The notes beneath the pieces were generated by a model. It was given only the letters and a program-made list of their open reading frames with translations. It had not been told where the DNA came from and did no database searches. DNA of 14,659 nucleotides from Bacillota bacterium (GTDB taxonomy: Bacteria; Bacillota_I; Bacilli_A; RF39; UBA660), in the NCBI GenBank assembly GCA_018381595.1, contig JAGZRP010000005.1, positions 1-14,659 of the forward strand, read 5' to 3'. Within the stretch, counting starts at the first letter, position 1, and every line of letters begins with the position of its first letter. Below, one piece after another: positions 6,943 through 14,659 of the stretch. A program made the position numbers and the translations under genes.

Positions 6943-8382
6943 GTGGTTGTTTTGAAATATATTAGAAAGATTCCAGGAAGTGTATGGGGAATCATGACAG
7001 GAATGATTATATTATTTAGTTGTATCGGACTTTTTTATTATTATAATGTGCCAGATATTCAATTAACTGGTGGAGATATGATTGAAATTCCTTATGATGG
7101 AGATTATAAAGAATTGGGATATGTTGCAAAAACAGCAATACTAAAAGATGATGTGACCAATCAGATTAAAGTTTCTGGAACAGTGAATCCCAAAAAAATA
7201 GGAAGTTATCAAATCAGTTACACAAGTTATTATCATCATCGTATGATTAAGAAGGTAAGAACTGTAAAAGTAGTTGATAAGAAAACCCCAAGTATTACTT
7301 TAGAAGGTGGAGAACATGTATTTGTTTGTCCTAATAAAGAATACCAAGAATTAGGATATCGAGCAGTAGATGAGTATGATGGAGATATCACAAAAAAAGT
7401 GAAAGTAAAACAATTAGAAAATGGTAATTTTGAATATCGCGTCAAAGATCAATCAGGAAATCAAGATAAAAAATTACGTGTTGTTGAAAAAAAGGATATC
7501 GAAAAACCGACGATTACATTAAAAGGAAATCAAACAATCTATCTAACACGAGGAGCAAGTTATCAAGAATTTGGTTATGATTATTTTGATAATTGCGATG
7601 AATTAACAAATGCAAATATTACGATATCAGGTGGTGTAGATACAAGTAAAATTGGAACGTATACCATTTATTATACGGTTAAGGATCAAAGTGGGAATGA
7701 AGCTACAGTAGAGAGAAAAATAATTGTACAAGAAAGACGGGCTAGTACAAGTGGAGGTAAAACCATTTATTTAACATTTGATGATGGTCCTTCTAGTACG
7801 ATTACACCTGGTATTTTGAATATTTTAAAAGAAGAGGGGGTCAAGGCAACGTTTTTTGTCATCAATCATGATAATAGTTTAAACTATCTTATGAAAAGGG
7901 CACATGATGAAGGACATGTCGTTGCGATTCACTCTTATACGCATAACTATAAATATGTATATGCGAGTGAAGTAAATTATTTTCAAGACTTAGAAAATAT
8001 GCAAACTAAGATAAAAAATATTACAGGAGTTCATTCCAAACTCATTCGATTCCCAGGAGGTAGTTCTAATACAGTTAGTCGTTTCAATCCTGGAATTATG
8101 AGTCGTTTAGCAAGTCAATTAACCCAGAAAGGTTACAGTTATTTTGACTGGAATTTAGATAGTGGAGATGCAGGAAGTGCTAGAACAAGTCAAGATGTAT
8201 ATAGAAATGTGACCACGGGACTTAAAGGTGGTACTTACATTATTTTAATGCATGATTTTTCTGGTAATTATAAAACATTAAATGCATTGCGAGATATCAT
8301 TCGATACGGAAAAAGCAATGGATATACCTTTGCAACATTAAGTGCAAATAGTTATACAGCACACCATAGAATTGCAAATTAA
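6943..8382 (+). CDS. Membrane-anchored peptidoglycan/polysaccharide deacetylase with Ig-like repeats
   Basis: The product (479 aa) is a carbohydrate esterase family 4 enzyme, which removes N-acetyl groups from cell-wall sugars. An N-terminal helix (about 14-34) anchors it outside the membrane. Three Ig-like DUF5011-type repeats follow (about 38-112, 117-182, 189-264), seen from recurring Y-x-E-[LF]-G-Y, DGDIT and KDQSGN. The catalytic domain (about 273-470) has all five CE4 motifs: TFDDGP (278-283), HSYTH (330-334, metal His residues), RFPGG (369-373), DWN (402-404) and LMHD (435-438). It is probably a PgdA-like GlcNAc deacetylase that lowers lysozyme sensitivity. GTG 6943 with GAGGT at 6928-6932 is given as the start, but TTG 6952 with AGGTGG at 6941-6946 is nearly as good and changes only three residues. 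It stands alone and ends in a shared convergent terminator. Confidence 0.9.
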   Translation: MVVLKYIRKIPGSVWGIMTGMIILFSCIGLFYYYNVPDIQLTGGDMIEIPYDGDYKELGYVAKTAILKDDVTNQIKVSGTVNPKKIGSYQISYTSYYHHRMIKKVRTVKVVDKKTPSITLEGGEHVFVCPNKEYQELGYRAVDEYDGDITKKVKVKQLENGNFEYRVKDQSGNQDKKLRVVEKKDIEKPTITLKGNQTIYLTRGASYQEFGYDYFDNCDELTNANITISGGVDTSKIGTYTIYYTVKDQSGNEATVERKIIVQERRASTSGGKTIYLTFDDGPSSTITPGILNILKEEGVKATFFVINHDNSLNYLMKRAHDEGHVVAIHSYTHNYKYVYASEVNYFQDLENMQTKIKNITGVHSKLIRFPGGSSNTVSRFNPGIMSRLASQLTQKGYSYFDWNLDSGDAGSARTSQDVYRNVTTGLKGGTYIILMHDFSGNYKTLNALRDIIRYGKSNGYTFATLSANSYTAHHRIAN

Positions 8383-8386
8383 AATG

Positions 8387-8422
8387 AAAATGATGTATTC
8401 ATAATGAATGCATCATTTTTTT
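8387..8422. terminator. Bidirectional terminator between deacetylase and FemAB genes
   Basis: AAAATGATGTATTCAT pairs with ATGAATGCATCATTTT (one U-G pair) around a central A, followed by TTTT on the plus strand. The reverse direction ends in a T-rich stretch as well. The TGA stop of the minus-strand gene (8413-8415) lies inside the 3' arm. Confidence 0.9.
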
Positions 8423-9669
8423 ATAAAACTACGTAATGGAGATGATTGCCTATATATGAAATATTTTGGAGAATTGGTAATCAATTCTAAATCTCCAATG
8501 TATTCTACAAAGTTCGGATGAAATCCATTTCTAAATTGAGTTAATCCAATATAACTATTATTTTCTGTTAACGTTGGATTGGTAACACCACCTAAATTAA
8601 AACTTTTATAACCTAATTTAGAATACTTTTCGATGACTTTCCATAATAATAAATGTTTCGCATTGAATTCTTGAAATCTTTTATCATGCCCATCAATTAA
8701 TAATTGAATTTTATCTTGGTGTTTTACAATGAAGGCAGAGGCAATGACAATTCCTTCAGGAAAGTCTCTTAATAAATTAGTTGCTTTTACTAAATCATTT
8801 TTTGCACGAGCAAGTAATTTATCTAACTTTAACTTTTTACTAATGATATTTTCTCTTGTACTATCATTACTAGCTAAAACCTGATTATTGATTTCATTTA
8901 CTTTCTGTTCTAATCTTTCATATTCTTCTTTTTGAACACGTAGATAAGTATCAGTATTTAATTTTGCATAATATAAATCAATCTTTTTTTCTTTACTAAA
9001 AAATTCATATATATCTTTAAAATAACCAATGTCACGTTCGTATTTCTTTCTTGTTTGCATATACAAATATTCAATGTTGTTTTCGTTGCCACGATAAATT
9101 TGAATTCCATTTTTTTCAGCACTTCTAATTTTGGTACGCATTTCTTTTTTGAAATTTAAAAATATTTCATAATAAGGTTTATTCATATCGAGAATAGCTT
9201 CAAAACGTGGTTTATAACTTTCAAAGTAATTATTATATCCCATATGGAAATATCCAGAAGTTTTCAAATTTTGAAAGACCATTTCATAGTAAGGATCTTC
9301 TACTTTTTGATTGGTAATTAAGTCATAGGTAGAACGAACAATCATTGGACTAATTTTAATCGCTACAATATCTTTTTTTCCTAAAAAACGTTTTAATTTT
9401 TTTGTGAACTCTTGTAATAGTTCTAAGTTTTTATAATCGATTAAAAATCCTCTAGGAGCATAAGCATATTTAAATACTCCAATTTTTTCGACTAGAATCA
9501 AACTGGCACCAATCATATTTCCAGCATCATTGAAAGCACCAATTAATAAACTATCATAATTTTGATGATTCATGACAAATGCATATTCTGCAGTTTGATA
9601 AAAAGAAGAGGGGGTAAATTGATTAGAAAAAGTTGTAAATTCAGCATTGGTTAATTCTCTTATTTCCAT
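8413..9669 (-). CDS. FemAB/MurM-family peptidoglycan bridge aminoacyltransferase
   Basis: FemABX proteins take amino acids from aminoacyl-tRNA and add them to the stem peptide of lipid II to build the interpeptide bridge. The product (418 aa) has the family length and layout: a first GNAT-like half (about 1-150, with SFYQTAEYAFVM and FKYAYAPRGFLIDY), a second half starting at LNFKKEMRTKIRSAEKNGI (171-189), a Lys/Glu-rich coiled-coil arm (about 240-300) and the signature FNLGGV...GLTQFRNGFHPNFVEYIGDLEL near the C-terminus. Which residue it adds cannot be told. The binding site AGGAGGG precedes the ATG. It faces the deacetylase gene and diverges from the pilin-murD-eno operon, so three wall-related units are next to each other. 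TGA as its stop supports the standard genetic code. Confidence 0.9.
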   Translation of the reverse strand: MEIRELTNAEFTTFSNQFTPSSFYQTAEYAFVMNHQNYDSLLIGAFNDAGNMIGASLILVEKIGVFKYAYAPRGFLIDYKNLELLQEFTKKLKRFLGKKDIVAIKISPMIVRSTYDLITNQKVEDPYYEMVFQNLKTSGYFHMGYNNYFESYKPRFEAILDMNKPYYEIFLNFKKEMRTKIRSAEKNGIQIYRGNENNIEYLYMQTRKKYERDIGYFKDIYEFFSKEKKIDLYYAKLNTDTYLRVQKEEYERLEQKVNEINNQVLASNDSTRENIISKKLKLDKLLARAKNDLVKATNLLRDFPEGIVIASAFIVKHQDKIQLLIDGHDKRFQEFNAKHLLLWKVIEKYSKLGYKSFNLGGVTNPTLTENNSYIGLTQFRNGFHPNFVEYIGDLELITNSPKYFIYRQSSPLRSFIKK

Positions 9670-9694
9670 AATTTGGCCCTCCTATCTATCCTTT

Positions 9695-9703
9695 ATTATA
9701 CCA
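9695..9703 (-). promoter_or_regulatory. Extended -10 promoter of the FemAB gene
   Basis: On the minus strand TGGTATAAT is a perfect extended -10 element. No good -35 box is present at the expected distance, as is common for this promoter type. It lies 26 bases upstream of the start codon. Confidence 0.6.
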
Positions 9704-9745
9704 TAAGAAGTTGAAAAAATATACGTTAAGTTTTACATATCCTAC

Positions 9746-9774
9746 TTGAAAAAGGTAGTTATTTCGTTTAAAAT
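9746..9774 (+). promoter_or_regulatory. Promoter of the pilin-murD-eno operon
   Basis: TTGAAA (9746-9751) and TAAAAT (9769-9774) are separated by 17 bases. The predicted start near 9781 gives a leader of only about 14 bases. It is divergent from the FemAB promoter 43 bases away. Confidence 0.7.
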
Positions 9775-9794
9775 GATCATGTGAGGTAGAAAAT

Positions 9795-10193
9795 ATGAAA
9801 ATGAAAAATACTGGATTTACGCTAATTGAATTATTAGGTGTGATTGTACTTTTATCAATTATTGTATTAGTAACAACTCCTTTTGTACAAAATAAGATAG
9901 AGGAGTCTAGAAAAAGTGGATTTGTAAGTGATGTGAAAGGATATCTTCGTGCAACACAAATTAAAAATACAGAAGAGGGTGTTTTAAAATTTACAATTGC
10001 AGGGGAAAAGATTACGCCAGAAGTAGAATATAATGGAAAAGTATTGGGCGAAGGTGTGATTGAATATAATACGTTAGGGAAAGCAAAAGCTAATGTTTGG
10101 AATGGAAAATATTGTGTTGTAAAGAAATATACAGATTCTAAAATTGATATTGTACCTAACATTACAACTTATACAGCTTGTATGAATCAGTAA
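9795..10193 (+). CDS. Type IV pilin-like protein
   Basis: The product (132 aa) has a class III signal peptide: a short basic leader MKMKNTG, cut by prepilin peptidase after Gly7, then FTLIE with the conserved Glu at mature position 5, and a hydrophobic helix (about 8-30). A helical KIEESRKSGFVSDVKGYLRA stretch and a small C-terminal domain with two Cys (107 and 129), a possible disulfide loop, follow. This is the layout of major or minor pilins and competence pseudopilins such as ComGC. No assembly ATPase, platform protein or peptidase gene is in the window, so the machine it serves must be elsewhere. GAGGT at 9783-9787 sets the start; a second ATG at 9801 is possible. It is the first gene of a probable operon with murD, which begins 20 bases after its stop. 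Confidence 0.85.
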   Translation: MKMKNTGFTLIELLGVIVLLSIIVLVTTPFVQNKIEESRKSGFVSDVKGYLRATQIKNTEEGVLKFTIAGEKITPEVEYNGKVLGEGVIEYNTLGKAKANVWNGKYCVVKKYTDSKIDIVPNITTYTACMNQ

Positions 10194-10213
10194 TCCCTGA
10201 AAGGAGAAAGAAC

Positions 10214-12794
<2,581 letters not shown>

Positions 12795-12846
12795 ATATGA
12801 GCGTTAAAAGGAATTTTTACATATGATTGGATGTTAGAAATTGTAA

Positions 12847-13057
12847 AATACAGTAGAGGACTTTAGAAAAAGAAAGAGATTAAATTAAGAAGAATTTGCC
12901 AAAACAATATGAATTACAAGACAGACTGTAAGTTCTATAGAAAATGGTAAATATAATTCATCATTGAATTTGGCATTTATTATTTCAGATATTTGAAAAA
13001 CTTATCGAAGAAATATCCATAGATGAAAGGAAGAAATATGAAAAACAAAAATCTTAA
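12847..13057 (+). pseudogene. Decayed XRE-family helix-turn-helix regulator
   Basis: Read from 12853 in one frame the sequence gives VEDFRKRKRLN, a stop, EEFAKTI, a stop, ITRQTVSSIENGKYN, SSLNLAFIISDI, a stop, then KT; after one extra base the next frame continues IEEISIDERKK. This is the recognisable plan of a 65-70 residue XRE/Cro-type regulator (RKxKGLxQEEFAK, TRQTVSSIENGKYNPSL, IEEIF). The first stop is one base from the expected Gln (CAA to TAA) and the second one base from Gly (GGA to TGA). At least three stops and one frameshift rule out a simple read error. The start of the gene is not clear. Its normal role would be to control the small membrane-protein genes that follow directly. 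Confidence 0.8.
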
Positions 13058-13388
13058 TATATTACTTTTCACAATTTTTATAACATTTTATTTTATACCA
13101 TATTTTATAAGTAATATGATTTTAGGCTTAATGGTACTATTGATAGTCAATCCTTTAATTTGTTTCATTTGTTCTTATTTCTATGGTTTAAAAAATTCAT
13201 TTCAACTTGCAATACCTATTTTCATTTGCCTGTCTTTTATTCCTAGTGTATTTATATTTTATAATAGCAGTGCACTATTTTATATTTTTATTTATGGTAT
13301 ATTGAGTCTAATAGGAATGTATATAGGCTCACGTAATCAAAAAGATTACCACGGAGGAACATGTGATAGAGAAAGCAAAACTGATTAA
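13038..13388 (+). CDS. Small four-helix membrane protein of unknown function
   Basis: The product (116 aa) is almost entirely hydrophobic, with four likely membrane helices (about 6-23, 26-46, 56-74, 79-97), a short basic start and a polar C-terminal tail (SRNQKDYHGGTCDRESKTD). No catalytic motif is seen. The start at ATG 13038 is set by AAAGGAAG at 13026-13033; an in-frame ATG at 13023 lacks a binding site. It follows the decayed XRE gene; XRE regulator plus small membrane protein is a common pairing in low-GC Gram-positives, so the two were probably one unit. The reading frame is intact although the regulator is dead. The binding site of the next gene lies inside its last codons. Confidence 0.7.
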   Translation: MKNKNLNILLFTIFITFYFIPYFISNMILGLMVLLIVNPLICFICSYFYGLKNSFQLAIPIFICLSFIPSVFIFYNSSALFYIFIYGILSLIGMYIGSRNQKDYHGGTCDRESKTD

Positions 13389-13545
13389 AGGTTTAAAAGT
13401 GCTTGCTGTATTTTTTTTAGTGATATTAAGTTTTTGTACTGTACATTATTGGAATACAGGGAATGTCTCTCCTTTCTTTGGGATTGCTTTTATTATTTTT
13501 ATTGTTATAACGGGAGCACTTCAAATGTTTAGGATGAAAAAATAA
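13363..13545 (+). CDS. Small two-helix membrane protein of unknown function
   Basis: The product (60 aa) has a basic start (MIEKAKLIKG), two membrane helices (about 10-28 and 36-55) joined by HYWNTGNVSPFF, and a basic end (RMKK). It is translated from GTG 13363 with GGAGG at 13353-13357, 5 bases upstream; the ATG that overlaps this start (13361) is followed at once by TGA. It overlaps the previous gene by 26 bases in another frame, which points to coupled translation. No family was recognised and no function is offered. Confidence 0.65.
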   Translation: MIEKAKLIKGLKVLAVFFLVILSFCTVHYWNTGNVSPFFGIAFIIFIVITGALQMFRMKK

Positions 13546-13574
13546 TGTTTAATATGAAATAAAAGGGGATATTG

Positions 13575-13730
13575 TTGATAAAACTAGTGTTTAAGCGATA
13601 ACCCGTATATCTTTTTAAAAATTACTTTCATATTAATAGAGATTCTATTTTTGCTATGGACTAGCAATTGGTGTAAATGAAGAATTCATTCATAAATTTT
13701 CACTTGGACATGAGACGATGATTGTAAAAT
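13575..13730 (+). pseudogene. Probable frameshifted small membrane-protein gene
   Basis: After AAAAGGGG (13561-13568) a TTG start gives MIKLVFK; a shift by one base at about 13596 continues as DNPYIFLKITFILIEILF, a membrane helix; a second shift at the run of five T's (13648-13652) continues as CYGLAIGVNEEF then IHKFSLGHETMIVK and a TAA at 13728. Each piece looks protein-like and the joined product would be about 50 residues, ending just before a strong terminator. It would be the third gene of the small-membrane-protein unit. The alternative, that the last piece is the tail of a tyrosine recombinase (GVNxxFIxxxLGHxxM), fits less well with the hydrophobic part before it. No homologue is known to me. 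Confidence 0.4.
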
Positions 13731-13757
13731 AAAAATCCAAAATTTGGATTTTTATTT
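13727..13757. terminator. Convergent bidirectional terminator
   Basis: AAATAAAAATCCAAA (13727-13741) is the exact reverse complement of 13743-13757 around a single A, a 31-base perfect palindrome. It carries T tracts in both directions. The TAA stop of the minus-strand zinc-ribbon gene (13752-13754) and that of the frameshifted small gene (13728-13730) are both within it. Confidence 0.85.
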
Positions 13758-14075
13758 CTTTTTCATGATTCTACTTTTTTGCAAAGTTTTCCCACTTGGA
13801 AGTTTTCCATGGTGTGTTTTCTTATACTTTTCACATTCCGGACAGTAATTTGGAAGATAATTCATTCCCAAAAGCTGATAAGCAAGTAAATTATTAATTT
13901 CTAAGTCACTGTTTGCTTGCTGTACAGCAGTAAGTGCATTAAATTGCAATACCTCATTCTTGTAAGTTGTACATTCTTCTTCACTGTGTTTTCCCTCTGG
14001 AAATGCAGGAAATATAAAAGTGTTACTACAATCAGGGTTTTTACAAGTTAATTCGATATCATTCAATTCTTTCAT
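13752..14075 (-). CDS. Small zinc-ribbon-like protein, copy A
   Basis: The product (107 aa) is of an unrecognised family. It starts with a Cys knuckle, LTCKNPDCSNTFIFPAFP (C11-x4-C16), has a central acidic helical part and ends with LLAYQLLGMNYLPNYCPEC (C78-x2-C81) and a basic tail. Two Cys pairs about 60 residues apart fit one zinc site. The plan (Cys pair, F-x-F, central part, P-x-x-CP-x-C) resembles the zf-trcl type of zinc ribbon but with a longer insert; this is inference. It is clearly related to the next gene upstream (14146-14448). AAAGGAGAC precedes the ATG and a promoter lies at 14101-14129. No partner gene points to a function. Confidence 0.75.
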   Translation of the reverse strand: MKELNDIELTCKNPDCSNTFIFPAFPEGKHSEEECTTYKNEVLQFNALTAVQQANSDLEINNLLAYQLLGMNYLPNYCPECEKYKKTHHGKLPSGKTLQKSRIMKKK

Positions 14076-14100
14076 CGATTATCGTCTCCTTTTGGCGTTT

Positions 14101-14129
14101 ATCATACTACTGAATGCAAAAAATTGCAA
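14101..14129 (-). promoter_or_regulatory. Promoter of zinc-ribbon copy A
   Basis: On the minus strand TTGCAA (14124-14129) and TATGAT (14101-14106) are 17 bases apart. It lies in the gap between the two zinc-ribbon genes, so copy A can be transcribed independently of copy B. Confidence 0.6.
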
Positions 14130-14145
14130 ATTGAATCTATCATTT

Positions 14146-14448
14146 TTAAGAATAATGTCTAAAAGACATTATTTTATTTTGTTTTTCTTGTTCTTTTGAA
14201 CAATTTGGACATACTTGTGGTTCTTTTGAAATCCCTAAAAATTGGTAGGCAAATTGATTATCAAAATCAATGCGATTAACCATATCTTCTTCATCTGGAG
14301 AAAGACTACAAAAAACTATAAATTCATTCATATAATTTAATAATTCTTTTTTTGTAGTAACATTTTTTGGATATGCGGGAAATAGAAAGTGTTTATTACA
14401 ACATTGACATAGTAGCCACTTATTTTTTAACTTTTTGTTATTTTCCAT
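14146..14448 (-). CDS. Small zinc-ribbon-like protein, copy B
   Basis: The product (100 aa) is a diverged paralogue of the gene at 13752-14075: WLLCQCCNKHFLFPAYP (C14-x2-C17, with an extra Cys at 16) matches CxxxxCSNTFIFPAFP, and FAYQFLGISKEPQVCPNC (C80-x2-C83) matches LAYQLLGMNYLPNYCPEC. The middle parts are not alike beyond an acidic helical character. The shared features are F[IL]FPA[FY]P, AYQ[LF]LG and CP[EN]C, so these define the family. The start is preceded by a weak AAGAAG binding site and an extended -10 promoter. A 10-bp hairpin (14151-14173) falls in its last codons and might reduce read-through into copy A. Function unknown; zinc binding is inferred. Confidence 0.75.
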   Translation of the reverse strand: MENNKKLKNKWLLCQCCNKHFLFPAYPKNVTTKKELLNYMNEFIVFCSLSPDEEDMVNRIDFDNQFAYQFLGISKEPQVCPNCSKEQEKQNKIMSFRHYS

Positions 14449-14471
14449 AAAAATTCTTCTTTCGAGTGGAT

Positions 14472-14480
14472 ATTATAACA
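14472..14480 (-). promoter_or_regulatory. Extended -10 promoter of zinc-ribbon copy B
   Basis: On the minus strand TGTTATAAT is an extended -10 element about 24 bases before the start codon. The -35 region is poor (TTTATT at the expected distance). It diverges from the plus-strand promoter at 14503-14530. Confidence 0.55.
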
Positions 14481-14502
14481 TAAACATAGCAAAAAATAAA
14501 CT

Positions 14503-14530
14503 GTTACAAATTGTAAATATTTGATATAAT
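14503..14530 (+). promoter_or_regulatory. Promoter of the poly-G gene
   Basis: TGATATAAT (14522-14530) is a perfect extended -10 element. GTTACA (14503-14508) is a 4 of 6 -35 match with a 16-base spacer. The predicted start near 14537 gives a leader of about 27 bases before ATG 14564. Confidence 0.7.
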
Positions 14531-14563
14531 GAATAAAGATAAAGCTAAAGGAAGTGTGAGTGT

Positions 14564-14659
14564 ATGAAGGTTAACAAAAAGTTACCATGGGGGGGGGTAT
14601 TTAGGTAATACCTCTCATAGAAAACGAAGAAACAGAAATATAATTCTATCACTACTAGT
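14564..14659 (+). CDS. N-terminus of a gene interrupted by a G9 tract (partial, runs off the window)
   Basis: A good promoter and AAAGGAAG (14547-14554) lead to ATG 14564. As written the frame reads MKVNKKLPWGGVFR and stops at TAA 14606-14608. The stop is caused by the length of the run of nine G's: if the run is shortened by one (or lengthened by two) the frame becomes MKVNKKLPWGG, then YLGNTSHRKRRNRNIILSLL, and stays open to the end of the window. The third frame stops at once (TAG at 14602-14604). The open version has a basic N-terminal part followed by the start of a hydrophobic stretch, as in a membrane or surface protein. The rest lies outside the window, so no family can be given. It may be a phase-variable gene in its off state, a true pseudogene, or a gene with a homopolymer read error. 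Confidence 0.55.
14589..14597 (+). repeat. Homopolymer tract of nine G's
   Basis: Nine consecutive G's begin within codon 9 of the gene at 14564. No other G or C run of this length occurs in this AT-rich window. Such tracts change length by polymerase slippage and are the classic substrate of on/off phase variation. Confidence 0.95.

Noticed and set aside
9686..10162. 158-codon open frame on the minus strand opposite the pilin-like gene
   Set aside because: It is antisense to a gene with a clear pilin signal, promoter and ribosome binding site, and its translation has no recognisable features.
13565..13617. GGGGATAT...ATATCTTTTT stem with T tract after the 60-residue gene
   Set aside because: The loop is about 40 bases and the stem is short, so it is a poor terminator; the interval is better read as a broken small gene.
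13640..13729. Possible tail of a tyrosine recombinase (GVNEEF, then SLGHETM)
   Set aside because: Only a short piece matches the loose GVNxxxIxxxLGH pattern, with one residue too many, and no catalytic Arg or Tyr is present. The frameshifted small membrane-protein reading explains more of the sequence.
14151..14173. 10-bp hairpin AATAATGTCT-aaa-AGACATTATT near the end of zinc-ribbon copy B
   Set aside because: It lies in coding sequence, and on the coding strand only a short, interrupted T stretch follows, so it is not listed as a terminator.

Overview
The window is AT-rich bacterial DNA with dense, Shine-Dalgarno-led genes and a complete str operon (rpsL-rpsG-fusA-tuf) whose S12, S7, EF-G and EF-Tu are of Gram-positive type. 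UGG is used for tryptophan and one gene ends in TGA, so the standard bacterial code fits better than the Mycoplasma code. Peptidoglycan genes (murD, a FemAB-type transferase, a peptidoglycan deacetylase) indicate a walled cell. Together this suggests a low-GC Bacillota, most likely a Bacilli/Erysipelotrichia-like or uncultured gut lineage; the exact taxon is inference.

Layout. (1) 1-2333: the 3' end of a two-membrane-helix VirB2/TrbC-like gene, a strong terminator, a consensus promoter, then a probable operon: an NrtR-type Nudix/winged-helix regulator with a degenerate Nudix box, a pilin-like single-pass protein, and a full-length paralogue of the truncated first gene (Cys-rich exported domain plus two C-terminal helices). 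(2) 2354-6774: the str operon with its own promoter, a UUCG-capped leader hairpin, a fusA-tuf hairpin that overlaps a possible tuf promoter, and a UUCG-capped terminator. (3) 6831-9703: a second terminator-like hairpin, then a membrane-anchored polysaccharide deacetylase with three Ig-like repeats facing a convergent FemAB-family transferase; a shared bidirectional terminator holds the transferase stop codon. (4) 9746-12794: a probable operon of a type IV pilin-like protein, murD and eno (1 nt between murD and eno). (5) 12795-14659: an eroding accessory stretch with an XRE-type regulator pseudogene, two small membrane proteins, a probable second frameshifted small gene, a convergent terminator, two paralogous small zinc-ribbon-like proteins on the minus strand, and at the right edge a well-expressed-looking gene start interrupted by a run of nine G's.

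Most of the window is housekeeping. The points of most interest are the G9 tract in the N-terminal codons of the last gene (only one of the three possible frames past the tract stays open, as in a phase-variable switch), the paired zinc-ribbon family, the decayed regulator locus, the duplicated VirB2-like genes around a Nudix-type regulator, and a natural Pro-to-Ile change in S12 at the streptomycin-determinant loop. The peptidoglycan genes plausibly act on the same substrate: MurD makes the stem peptide precursor, the FemAB protein adds bridge residues, and the deacetylase modifies the glycan strand.
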